Origin: Lunularia cruciata
Taxonomy: Eukaryota > Streptophyta > Marchantiopsida > Lunulariales > Lunulariaceae
Direction: 5' to 3'
Assembly (NCBI GenBank): GCA_948567375.1
Contig: OX419762.1
Span: 57,182,841 to 57,246,840 of the forward strand
Length of the DNA stretch: 64,000 nt
The notes under the pieces were generated by a model that worked only from the letters and a program-made list of their open reading frames with translations, ran no database searches and was not told the origin of the DNA. Positions 36,707 through 49,800 of this stretch are shown here, piece by piece (positions within the stretch are counted from its first letter, which is position 1; each line of letters opens with the position of its first letter). Made by a program: the position numbers and the translations under genes.

Positions 36707-36779
36707 GCTCCCAGTACGTAGCTTGAAATCTCCTACTGGGATTCTTCGTTTCCCTGATCATTCTGTTCCACAAACTCCA

Positions 36780-37681
36780 TCTGGGCAACTTGTCGAGGTC
36801 ACCCATTCCTAAGTGGACATTCAGCAATCCAATGTCCAACTTGGCAACAATAAAAGCAACCTCCATTTTGTCGTAATCTTTCTCTATCTACTGTGCCAAG
36901 TGGTCTTCATTGGATAGCATCAATCTCCATTGGTACCGGTTCTTCCACTCGTGGTATTGGTAGGTTTTGTGTAGGTCGAGGTCAAGACCAAGTTGTCACA
37001 ACTAAGGAATCAAAACGCTTAGCCAATTGCATGGCTTCTTCTACGTTTTGTGGCTCTTGCATGGTCACCTCCAATCTGGTTTGTGACTTCAATCCTCGCA
37101 CAATTCAATCCAGAACTTCACCTTCTTGGATATCTGGAATTTGCATGATGATATTTTGAAATTGTGTGATGTAGCTTCTCACTGAGCCAATCTACCTCAT
37201 TTCCACCAATTTATCTTGTGCAACTCGGGTGGCATTTATAAAATCCCCAAGTATTGCATCCTTGAATCCTGCCCATGTCAAAATTGAAAATCTAAAATCG
37301 ACCAAGTATTGCATCCTTGAATTCTGCCCATGTCAAAATTGGTGTAACAATTTGTTGTTCAGCTCTTTCTACTCGGAATCGCCACCAAAGTTTTGCCACG
37401 CCATCCAACTGGCTAGAAGCCAAGAGAATTTTTTTTCGCTTGTCTTGAAGATTGGTGGCTTCAAAGTAACATTCACAGTCAAACACAAAATTCTCCACTG
37501 TGCTTAGAAGATTCTTGCCTTCAAACACCTTGGGTTTTGGAAATCGAATGCGATCTTCTCCATCTCGAACTGGCACTCTGTATATCTGTTCTCGTCGTTG
37601 CTGGTCTCGTTCATCCAACAATCAAGTAAGATACTCGATTTGTTGTTGCATTGCAAGGATAACATCCGGTATTGCCGCCAT
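36780..37681 (-). pseudogene. Family B copy 2 gag
   Basis: Start ATG at 37681 (AAIPDVILAMQQQIEYL). A TGA at 37622-37624 replaces the Arg codon read in copy 1. 37292-37621 is open and gives the capsid-type region (FDCECYFEATNLQ, LDGVAKLWWRFRVE). A duplication near 37240-37340 breaks the frame. The zinc knuckle CFYCCQVGHWIAEC is intact near 36820-36861. The C-terminal limit is approximate. Confidence 0.8.
37240..37342. repeat. Imperfect partial tandem duplication (about 55-bp period) in family B copy 2 gag
   Basis: AAGTATTGCATCCTTGAATYCTGCCCATGTCAAAATTG-like units occur at about 37249 and 37304. Copy 1 has this once (9984-10021). Confidence 0.8.
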
Positions 37682-37939
37682 TGCTACTACTCTATTCCAC
37701 TACCCTCAATTTATCTAATTGATTAACACATAGATACAACACGTCCACCATTCTCTATAAGTTACAACTGGAAGTATCAAGGGTTCCTCTGACATGGTGA
37801 TCATATGTAGAAAATCCTGCCCAAAGCGTGAGGTGATGAATTATATGAAACGATGCTTTGGTAATATCTAGACATGAAAGTCCCAATGGTTTGGCGGAAG
37901 TGGATTTGGTGGTCCATAAATTCCATCCATCCCATTCCT

Positions 37940-37951
37940 GCTCTGACACCA
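37940..37951 (-). other. Primer-binding site of family B copy 2
   Basis: TGGTGTCAGAGC on the minus strand, one base from the LTR. It differs by one transition from the initiator tRNA-Met PBS of copy 1. Confidence 0.85.
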
Positions 37952-37952
37952 C

Positions 37953-38378
37953 TATAAAAGACCAAAACCGAGGAGAGAAATAGGAGAATGGAAACTTACA
38001 TTGGGACACTTGAATGAGGGAAAACTCCGAATGCCTAGCATGAGCTTTGGCTTTGGTATTTATAGGTAGCATACAAGGCCCTTGAGAAGCTTCTCAAGAA
38101 GCTTCCTCAAGCCGCTTTCTTAGAGTGCAAGCCAAGTTAACTAGGAAGCTTCTCAAGAAGCCGCCTTCTAGAAGCCGCCTACTTTGTGTGCAAGCTAAGC
38201 TAGTTGGAAGCTTCTAGAAGCTTCCTTCTAGAAGCTACTTACTTAAGGTGCAAGCTAAGCTAACCGGGAAGCTTCCCAAGAAGCTTCCTAGATACTTCCG
38301 GAATATTCTAGGCTAATTTGTCTTATGTGCTACTTCATGAGCCTGACTGACTTCATCGCTAAACTCCATATTGTTACA
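37953..38378 (-). repeat. 5' LTR of family B copy 2
   Basis: 426 bp. Its inner end has mutated (TATAAAAG where TGTAAAAG is expected). TATA box at 38057-38064. Confidence 0.97.
38086..38308 (-). promoter_or_regulatory. Heat-shock-element-like array in U3 of family B copy 2 5' LTR
   Basis: Same arrangement as in copy 1: GAAGCTTCTAGAAGCTTC at 38207-38224, TTCnnGAAnnTTC at 38296-38308, several additional GAAnnTTC units, ending about 20 bp from the TATA box at 38057-38064. The motif core is kept although the two families of LTR sequence differ at many surrounding positions. Confidence 0.6.
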
Positions 38379-38383
38379 CCAAT
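38379..38383. repeat. Target-site duplication CCAAT, right of family B copy 2
   Basis: CCAAT directly right of the LTR, partner of 32736-32740. Confidence 0.95.
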
Positions 38384-39695
38384 GGTACCTTACCCATGAT
38401 GTTTTGAGGTTCCTATAGGAAGATTCTCCAAATATTCTCTTTGTCAAACTTGTTTAACCAACCAAATAGAACAAGGTTTGATATGTGACCAATCCATATA
38501 ACTAATCTAAGGATGGAGCTTGTTGACATATTACCAATCTATGTATTTGATCCAAGGGTGTAGTTGTCTTTGAGTTATCTTCTTTGCTATATAATAAAGA
38601 TAATGTGCTTCTTTGGGGCATCAAGTATTGAGGAATGAAACCTTTTGTTTCTCTAGTGTTTTTTCTCTTGGGTTTTCTCCTATTCTCAAAGTATTACACT
38701 CCATTGTATGACATCAATATCCATTGGTGATGGCTCCTCCATTATGTGTTGTGTGTTTGCACGTTTTGTGAAGGTCTAAGTAAAGACCAAGTTGTGGCAA
38801 CCAAGGAATCAAAGCACGCAACCAACTCAATAGCTTCTTCTAAGTGTTTGGACTAATGCATGGTTACTTCTAATTTGGTGAGTGATTTCAAACCTCTCAC
38901 AAATCAATCCATAGCTTTGGTTTCCAATATCTTTAAAATCTACTTTATTGTATTAGGAATTAAATGATGTAGCTCCTCCTAGAACAAATGCTTCAATTTT
39001 TCCAATCTTCTTGTGCAATTTGTACAATATTCACCACTTGGAATTGCCCAATCTTTTCACTCTTGAATTTGTTCCATATGTAGATTGGAACAACAAATTG
39101 CCATTGAGCTTGCTTTACTTAAAATTGCTACCATATTCTTACCACTCTAATTCACTCAAAGCCAAGAGAATTTGCCTTTGCATATCCAAAAGATTTGTAG
39201 CTTCAAAATAGCATTTATAATCAAACACACAATTCTCTACTACAGCTAATAGATTCTTACCTTCAAATATCTTTGGATTTGGAAATCAAACTTGATCTCT
39301 TTCCTTCTCAAAATACTACTCTCTCTATTTGCTCTTATCATTTACTATCACAATCACTCTCTTCCAAAAATAGAGTAAGGTGCTTAATTTGTTATTGCAT
39401 AGCAATAATATTTTTGAGCATTGCAACCATGACTATTACTCTAGAAAACTACCTACTTGCAATTATCTAAGTCTACTTGGCATACAAGCTAAACTAGCCA
39501 TGAACTTCGTATGCAAGTTACCCATTCCTTGGAATTTATTTAGAAGGTTCACACCAAGAAACTTAAGAGTAATATACCAAGAAAACTTATTAGATTCTTT
39601 TAGAATATTTTTTAAATTCTTGGTTATATTTAGTTTATTTGACCAATTCATTAGCATTTGCTAACTCGTCTATTAACTCCATATTACAATAATCC

Positions 39696-40511
39696 TTCCA
39701 TATGCATCATGTTTTAGATGGTGATGATGATAAAAACAACTTTTTTAAATATTATATCTAAAGAGACCAATATCATAAAATAGTCATTTGTAGAAATTTA
39801 GTAGAAATAAGAAATATCTGATTTTTTTTAATATCTTTTATTTTATTTTTAAACTCTAGTCAATAATCAAGAGCTAATTAATAAAAATAAATCAAAAGAC
39901 AATGATTTAATTTCTTGGGTTTTTTTATTTTCTATATATATTATTTATTTGATGCATTAAGGATGGCATTTATAAGTTTTACATTTAATGAGATCAAATC
40001 ATAGAAAAACGACAAAGTATGAATTTATAAAAATTAAAATTAAAATTATCTTCATAATACATTACTCTATGGTTTGGATTTTGAAGTAAAACACAAATAT
40101 TTAACAATCAAAACTTCTATGCATTTCATTCTAGCCTTATTACGTTAACTTTATTGTCTAAACCTATAAATTATTGGAGTTTGCATCTTCATCTTTAGGA
40201 TTTCCAAACAAAGAACCTACAAATTCCTCAACCACACTCCATGATTTCCAAATCTGCAATTTAAACTTCCACTTGCATATATCCTTAACTCTAGTTTTAC
40301 ATATGAGCCTATATTTAGCCATCATTTTTGCAATCCTTGTAGCATCTTCCTAGTTCTTGGTACTTAGTGCTTGGCTATGTATGTTTGCCAAAATAGTAGC
40401 TATTGCAAATAAATAAGATTTTCAATATAAATTTTCAATAATATTAGATATTAAATATTAGAAGATTAAAAATCATCATTCAGAGTTTTAGTATGAACAA
40501 ATCTAACCTCA
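39696..40511. other. AT-rich intergenic stretch, nothing recognised
   Basis: No credible ORF, no repeat I can assign. Confidence 0.5.
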
Positions 40512-40516
40512 CTAAT

Positions 40517-40886
40517 TATAACAATATGGAGTTAGCACATGAGTTAGTAGAGGCTAATGAGTTAGCAAATAGGCCAAATTAGCCAAGAATTCTAAGAATG
40601 TTCTAGAAGTATCTAGGAAACTTAATGGTATTTTCTAAGTATCATATAACATGTATACCAAGTATTTGGCTTTTATATGAAAACTTCTTGAGAAGCTTCC
40701 TCACCAACTTAGCTTGCACACTAAGAAGATGACTTCTAATAAGCTTCCCAAGAACCTTGTATGTTCCCTGTAAATATTGAAGTCCAAGCTTACACTAGGC
40801 ACTCTAAGTTTCACTCATTTGAGAATCCCAATGTGATCTTCCACTCCCGTCTTCCATTCTCCTATTTTTCTCCTTTATCTTTTACC
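40517..40886 (+). repeat. Family B solo LTR remnant, plus orientation
   Basis: Starts TATAACAATATGGAGTTAGC and ends TTCTCCTTTATCTTTTACC, the reverse orientation of every other family B LTR here. About 370 bp with internal deletions. Still contains GAGAAGCTTCC-type units and the CATTCTCC...TTTTAC end. The flanks (CTAAT, TATAT) are not a clear duplication. Confidence 0.8.
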
Positions 40887-43236
40887 TATATCATATATTA
40901 AAATTCATATATTTTTTTTATCCAGATCAATAGTCTACTTGGGAGTAACATATATCTTTATGATAAATATGTCAAAATTAAGTTATTTAATATTATAATA
41001 TATATATTCATAATTTATTATGAAATAACTAAATTCATATAAGTCTATTTAGGACGATAGATTAGTACTTTTCTAAAATAACTCTACCAATCATACCTTA
41101 CTTTTAGTGGATAATCCCAAACACAATTATTTTTCTAAGATTTATTCAATAAATATTTAAAAAATATGTAAATGTATACAATTACAAACAGTTTAGGTTT
41201 AGTTTAGGGTAATAATTAGTAATAGGTAAATCTTAAAAATAACTGTTATATATATTACAGGTATTTCCTCTACATTATAGAAATAGGTTATTACTTTTTA
41301 GAACAATTTATCTAATTGGATAAAATAAATATTTTCCTAAAATCATAATAAACCTGACTGAAATTAAGCTAGGATAAGACAGACTAAAGTTTAGTATAAC
41401 AATCATTCATGTTTTGGAACTCTATATAAAATTTTATTAGAAAGTAAAGTTAAAGAAGTCTTGTCTTTTCTTTATATTCCTTGAAATTATGAAAATATCA
41501 ATATAGAAATAATTAATTTTAAATATGGAAAATCATATTAAGTGCTAAAAATATACTTTATATATAATATTAAAAAAATCCAAACTATATTCTCATAATG
41601 GAAAATATGTATTAATTAAAGCTTCAAAAAATAATTATTATTTTTAACTAATCTACATTAATTTTAAATATCAAGAATTTTAACTCCACTCAATCTAATT
41701 TAATAAATTTCTTAGGAAAAAATTATTCTTGTTATAGTTAATCTTATTAAAAGTTGGATACTTTTAGTGGATTATATAAGTTTGTAGTCAAAACAATGTT
41801 ACTTTTAGGATTTAGCATGATTAAAAGCTTCTAAATGACTTCTAAGAAAACTTCTCATTTCATAACTTAAACCTCAACCAACTTGAATACAATAACACAT
41901 TCTAAGATTAGACCAAAAGGTCACATAAGCTAATATAATGAGTTCATAATCAATATCTGTCTTTGAGAGCTTGTTATCTTATATACTAATATCCATAATA
42001 TCAAACATCTCTTCTCTCTTTGAAAGTAGAAAGATTATGGAAAATAGTTAGACCAAGTATCAATTCATTCATTAGTTTAAATAAAGTTTATCTTGTTGCT
42101 CTATGAGAGCTATTATAAAAATTTTCATTCAATAGTGAGCTTGATGCTCCTTCTTCCTTTATTATTGAATAGCAAATTTCTTCAATATGTATTACCAATA
42201 TCACTTTTGCATCTAATTACTATATTTCCCTTCTTCTCTTTTTAGAAGAGCTTGACTGCAATATAAGTATTGACGCTTATACCACTTCCCTTCTTATATA
42301 AGAGAGTTTTGATCATATGGAATTCCTTTATATCACTATTAAGATCCTTGGGAAAACTTCTATAGAAAGTCTTATTTATATTTGAGTAGATTAAATTGAA
42401 TCAAATACAACAGAAGTTGGAAGGAGTTTAAGGAATAGCTATGATAAGGAATAAGAAAGAAATTATTACAGCACGTCAATTGAGCTTAAAATAGAAATCA
42501 AATTACTTTTCATAACCATCCAATCACTTTATTGTTTTGTTGTTGATCTTTACACAATTTCCTTGAATAGAATATAAAGGATACTTAAACCAGTTCAAAC
42601 CTTATTTAATAGAAAATTTCTTATAGAACATACTTTACTACCAATATTTAGACCATTTTTCAAATTTCTTCTATAAACTTTAAACTTAAAGAAGAATAAA
42701 TTCAATCAGATACAAGAAGAGTTGAAAGTAGTTTAAGGCCTGGCTACGAAAAGCATAAACATAAAGCTTTTGTGTATTCATTTGGGCTAGAAAGATTGAA
42801 TAATATGAGGCTTATGTACAAAAAAGATGGGAATAGTTTTTAGTATATAAGTAGTATCTTCAATTAAAAGCCAAATCCAATTTCATATTTGTGACAACAC
42901 TTAGTGTATAATGGAAATTTAATCAATACAAACATGTCTTCTATACACAATAAGCAAGTACTCTCGGCTATAAGGAGCAGACATATTCTCCATACTATAA
43001 ATAGAGTAAATTTAACTTAGATAAATTTTACCACTTCCAAAATATGTATACATCTCTCAACCATGTAAATGATTTTAAACATGTTGGCTAACTTAATAAA
43101 GGTTTATAGGATTTTCTCATTACAAAAGGAAGATATTATTCACATTAAATTCTTTCTTGCATTTTGAATGTTCTACTTAATGTTTTCCTCACTTTTATGC
43201 TCCTATTGTATGTTTTCCTTTTTGGATATTTTAATA
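40887..43236. other. AT-rich intergenic stretch, nothing recognised
   Basis: Over 2.3 kb with no credible ORF, RNA gene or repeat that I can assign. Confidence 0.5.
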
Positions 43237-43421
43237 AGGGAATTGTTAAATACACCACACTTTTTACTAAATACACCACACCACTAATTCCATGCACTCC
43301 ATTTTGCCAAGGTCTGGAAAGTGTGGTGTGGTCTTCAAAGTGGTGCGTAGTTATCTTCTAAGAATATTACTCACTAGTTGTGGTGTATTTGTAAAAAGTG
43401 TGGTGTATTTAACAATTCCCT
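43237..43421. mobile_element. MITE, 185 bp, TA target duplication (Tc1/mariner-like)
   Basis: Terminal inverted repeats of about 31 bp are perfect (outer part AGGGAATTGTTAAATACACC), then continue with one indel. TA lies at 43235-43236 and 43422-43423. The motif AAATACACCACA occurs four times, twice at each end in opposite orientation. No coding capacity. TA duplication and size suit a Stowaway-like, non-autonomous element. Confidence 0.92.
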
Positions 43422-43423
43422 TA

Positions 43424-45254
<1,831 letters not shown>

Positions 45255-45360
45255 GGCGACCGCGTAGGATAACAAGGAGGATGGAAAGACCCCATCAAGC
45301 CGGACAAGGAAAAAACGTAAGAGGTGGTGTTATGGGGCTAAGCCCCAATAGTATCACTAC
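45255..45360. repeat. Short dispersed repeat D, copy 1
   Basis: Shares, in order and on the same strand, GGCGACCGCGTAG, GGAAAGACCCCAT, AAGCC and TGGGGCTAAGC with 52553-52660. A third partial copy (GGCGACCGCATAGAAAAAG) lies at about 52275. Class unknown. Confidence 0.6.
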
Positions 45361-46827
45361 GAGAAGAGTAAACTTAGTTAAGTAAGCCCGGTGACCATTT
45401 TTTTAAATAAAATCATTAGTTCATTAGGAGAGTAATTCGCAGGATACATAAGTCAGCTTTGTGTTCAAATATGTAAAAGCAAATAGAGTAAAATCTATGA
45501 GAACAGCGAAGTGAAAATTTGGTCACTGTGCAAAAGTTTCATATTTAACGCGTGCTAGTTATGGGTGCTACAATGTTTCTCAATCGATTCTTAATTGGGT
45601 TGACCTCCGTATCATCGTGAAATTTTGACTTCCTATGGATCGAGCTTCCTCTCTGCAATTTCTGTGAACTCCGGGTGCTAATTTCGGAAATGATCTTTGC
45701 ACGGGATCCGCATTGTGTTTTCTTATCTATTTTGTTATGAATATTGGGTACATAGGATACGGGGTGAGTTGACAATTCTCCTATTTCCAAGTAATTGGAC
45801 AATGTACGTGATCTGGCGAGAGTTTAGGATCTTTTGTAGCACATCACAATACTACTGTGAACCCGTCTCAGACATGCCATAACTTTATTCCATCATATGC
45901 AGCTTCGTAACTAGATTTAGTTCGATGAAAATACCTTCATTAACCGCAACTATCCTAACTGACCACCTCAGAGATCAAATATGGTAAAAGGCGTGGCCAA
46001 CATTCGATCAACTTTGGGGAAATATACATGGCTAATTGAATAGTAAAGTAGTAACAGGTCATCATGCTGCAAGAAAAATGAGCCAAATGAGGATATTCCA
46101 GAGTTGAATTTCTCCTACGTGTTCAGTAACATCCGTAAGGACGAGACTTTGGCGTCAGTTCAAGCAGCGAGTTTTTTTTCTGATCCCAACTCTTTTTCCG
46201 TAGTTTCCTGATCCCAACTGGGATTTTGTCTCTACTTCCCTCTCAGGCGTTACGCTTGGTACAAATCATGACTTCCTGACATGCATTTCCAATGTTAGTT
46301 TACGCGTGAAAACCAGTGAAGGGGAAGACAACATCTTGTTTCACTGGTCTATACTAACAAGATCCAGTTTCACACGTAAGGTTGAGCAACTAACAATATG
46401 CATAGAAGCCTTCCCGGACTAAGATTCGCACTGAGACGGCAAACGCGGGGTAATGTTGCAAAACTTGGGACCTTCTGAGAAACTTGAAAAAGATTATCAG
46501 TTCCTCCGAGGCGTAGTGGACAATCCACCACCTCCACCTCAATGAAAGAGCCGTGTGACTGCCTTCATACCTCGTGCCTACTCTTTCCTAAGATCCACCG
46601 ATATTGAGGTCACGACCATCAAGACAGTGAATAATGAGTCAACTTACTATAGCCTGTGAACTTCCAGAACTGAAGGGTATCTAACACGAGATAATTGGCT
46701 AATGGATAGGGCTTCAAGACATGCCCTGGATTCAGATATGCCGCAGCAGACAATTTGCAGTTTACATTCTACTTCTCTACCACCAATTTAGATGTACTAG
46801 GGTGATAACAAGATAGCTTGGCAGTGT
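45361..46827. other. 3' flank of PABN, no further gene recognised
   Basis: Base composition is more balanced than in the AT-rich deserts. Short ORFs (such as 45545-45802 minus) show no domain. Part is probably PABN 3' UTR. The nearest AATAAA on the minus strand that I noticed is at 45884-45889, about 940 bp past the stop, so the real poly(A) site is uncertain. A small hairpin (ACCAGTGAA...TTCACTGGT) lies near 46312-46345. Confidence 0.4.
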
Positions 46828-49800
46828 CTAGTAATATGGCCTGTATCGCATCGGCCGCCTGAATCTTGGTACTTTCCTGTATTCAAAAACCATGGGACAT
46901 AAAACTACTCAGCCCAACGAAGGGCAACATTAGCAGAAACAAAGAAGAGTAAAGAAGCAGGAACGACCAACGCCAATGGATATGAACTGATGCCTGAGCA
47001 ACTACGTAAAGAAGCAGGAAATCGAGATACTATGAAATATGCACACCACATGAGTCAGGATGGAAATCCATAGCGGATACCCACCCATAACCATAGGGAG
47101 CATACCCATAGGGAGGCGGATAGGGCCTCCTCGGGCGGTACCCAAAATAAGGGTTGAAGCGGCGACCACGAAAGGCCTTCATTCCGGGGACATTCGTTCG
47201 CTTTGCTGTCACCTGCACGGGAAGGACCGGAGAAAATGTCAAACCTTGTCCGATACTCTGATAATGTAACCTGATCAAGTGGTACGCGAAGAAGGCAAAT
47301 GCATTACAAGAACTTCTAGCTACCCAGGCACATTGACTTTGTAAGCAAGTAAAGCAGACAAACAAAAGATATCCAACCATACACCATGAGCCTGTCTTTG
47401 TATCATACTTTGAGCTGACGACCGTGCAGCTCTGATTCGCTAAGCAAGATAGCATTTTGTACCGCCTCAACCTCCAGGAATTCGACGTATGCATATCTGG
47501 TGAATATAAACGTCAACCTAGATGTCAGATTCTATAATTTGTATGCTGGAAAGTTAAAAGTAGTGGCAAAGAAGCTTTTTCGAGGTACCAGTTAGGTTCG
47601 ACACGCAATAAACCCTCTAAATAGCATCAAATTCACAATTGTAACGAAATCTTTATATTAACCTTAAAATGGTAATCTTCCATGAAATACTGGGGGTAAA
47701 TAGTCGCCTGAAGCTAACGAGGTGCAGTATGAAAATCGGACGTGGGGTATATAACAGGAGAAACGGACCCTTTCGGCTGTCCAAATTTATCCGTCAAGAT
47801 CGTCACGCGATTCACCGTTCCACAGGACTGGAAATGCTGCTGCACTTCTTCAGGAGTGCAGGAGTAGTCAACCTGTAGAACAAAATATAACAACCAATCA
47901 GATCGTCACTTCAAGAAAGTGACAGCAAACCCCATGAGAGTCTACTTGTGACCTGGACACCATCTTTCGTCAATGAATCGCAGCTTATGTTAATGGTCAA
48001 GGAGAAGAACGATTCAGTCTAAATTTTTAAATGGTCCGAAGCATGTTGGTATACATTGCCGACAAAAACAGAGCGGGCGTCGGCCTCCTCTCTATTAGCT
48101 TGCGAGGCTGCCGCACTCGCGGGATCTGCAATGGAGCACCGATGAAATCTTCAGAGTCACAGTAGAATACTGTAAACATGAATGATCTGTCATTTTCAAC
48201 AATACTTAAATTTGTACAGCTATGCTACTGCTAAATATATTATTATGGTTGAAGAACCTAGTTCAAAAGAGACGCATAATAACTAGCTACTTAACAATTT
48301 GTTGAGCCATCCAAGGAGGCCAGTTGCCTAACCGCCTGAAAACGATTTCAACCAGATCTGAATCACGTTCATCCTTTTTATGTTGACACCTAGAACCACG
48401 AACAAAGAGACCTTTCTGAAAAACTTTTCCATTTGGAGAGGAGAAAGGGCGGTAATTTCCCCGCCTCATAGGTACACACCTTGCACGGCGCTCATCTCCT
48501 TCTCGACTTTCGCTTGCATGTCTCTTAAAGCGGCAGCTTCCTCTTCCATTTCCTTGAGTCGTTTCTTCATTTCTTCCAACTCCTAATCACAGACACCATC
48601 ACATGAGGAATCAACGAAGTCGGACGGTCAACTTATAAGGTATGCACCAAACGCGACTGCCTATTGCGCCTAAGTAGAACGGGCACAGTCCGATCTCCTG
48701 ATGAAAAGTTCTAGCTCCGCATAGTCACAAATTAATATTCTCACAATTGATTCCACCATAATACGAAACGTTTTCTGAACACTTCGAAGTTCCCATGAAA
48801 AGAAGATGATGACCGTGCCATTGTACATCCAACATAACCACATGCATACTTGTGCGGGAGTTGTAAAGTGTGCCTAGTGACTATATTAAAGTAGGATTGT
48901 GATAATTATGTGCCTTCCCCGGCTCTAACTGCGTGTGCGTACAATATTTGGATGCAAGGAATATACTACTACCACCGAGCAGCGTCACGAGACAAAAGCA
49001 AAGCTGGTGAGATATGATTCTAGGCATACATAGGAGCAGATTTTTACGCCGTGCATATGGCGGGCTGTGTGACAGCATACAAACCTCTTGATGTCGTGAG
49101 TGAAATTTGGCTCGGCATACCAGATTCCACACAATCTTGACGTACATTGAGCTTTGAGATGGGGAGCCCCAACGTGAACGACAGAAAATTTTTTAACATC
49201 TCATAGGAAATTTTTTTTTAATCTCAATACCCAATACTCGTCCTAACAGACAGATGACACAAGTTAGCAGACAGACGGGCGATCCGAACCTTACATCCAG
49301 GCTTGTCAAGTTAACCATTTGCTTGCGGTCCCAGGTCGTCTACCAAGCTAAATTGTAAATTATCTGTCCAACAATATAAACTGACAATTTTCTACCTGAT
49401 ACAGACCAAATAAATCACTTCAAAACAGGACTTTAAAACTTTAACAACGCGAACCCAAATGAACCGGTAAAGCGCAATCTCGACAACTTTCTCTTGACCT
49501 GATAAACCTTTGATACATTCCTGAAACAGTTTTCCAAATTTGGTCCCGAATTGTCCAATAAGCTTAAGACAGCAGGATAACAACGGGGTAGGCAATGCAT
49601 CATAGAGAGAAAAAGCCCTTCGGCAATGATGTTTTCCGATACTTACTGAGTTCAGTAAAGAACTCAGTACACATACACACAATGGTAACTCATGTGGCAC
49701 AGCTTCATAAGCTATGTACAGCTGAGGCATATTATGCACATCCTTCAGCTTAGCACTTTGGGACATGTAAAAATTTACTGCACTTGAGAAAGTCCAGTCT

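Larger units (their letters stand above)
32741..38378 (-). mobile_element. Family B chromovirus, copy 2, structurally complete, 5638 bp
   Basis: LTRs of 426 bp (32741-33166, 37953-38378) differ at about 12 positions by eye (about 3%). TSD CCAAT is perfect. PBS at 37940-37951 (TGGTGTCAGAGC, one change from copy 1). PPT at 33167-33179. Same domain order as copy 1, with a longer uninterrupted pol (34412-36235). Defects: nonsense codons at 33308, 33812, 34412 and 37622, protease D-S-G changed to D-S-R, integrase ISDRD changed to ISNRD, and a partial tandem duplication in gag. One LTR end is TA instead of TG (37953). Innermost element of a three-level nest. Confidence 0.97.
32432..38698 (+). repeat. 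Family C solo LTR #2, split by family B copy 2
   Basis: 32432-32740 plus 38384-38698 (about 624 bp) form the reverse complement of solo LTR #1: it starts TGTAATACCATTAGC and ends CAAAGTATTACA. It contains TATATAATAAAG near 38594. It lies in the gag of family B copy 3. Its target duplication is no longer clear (TTCCT against CTCCA). Copy 2 inserted into it later, with CCAAT duplications at 32736-32740 and 38379-38383. Confidence 0.88.
28080..39695 (-). mobile_element. Family B copy 3, old and heavily decayed, host of nested insertions
   Basis: Left LTR remnant (about 28085-28320), internal region from the integrase end leftward: chromodomain/integrase (28330-29600), RNase H/RT (29900-30859, 31452-31620), protease (31878-32156), gag (32300-32431 and 38699-39460) and right LTR remnant (about 39468-39690). 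Sense is minus. Aligning to copy 1 is straightforward at nucleotide level. Interrupted by family C solo LTRs at 30865-31446 and 32432-38698, the second of which contains family B copy 2. Both LTR remnants lack the R/U5 half. Confidence 0.85.

Noticed and set aside
47030-47494. 154-residue ORF as a complete protein
   Set aside because: It runs through introns of PABN. The spliced exons 5, 6 and 7 give the family's conserved tail and end.
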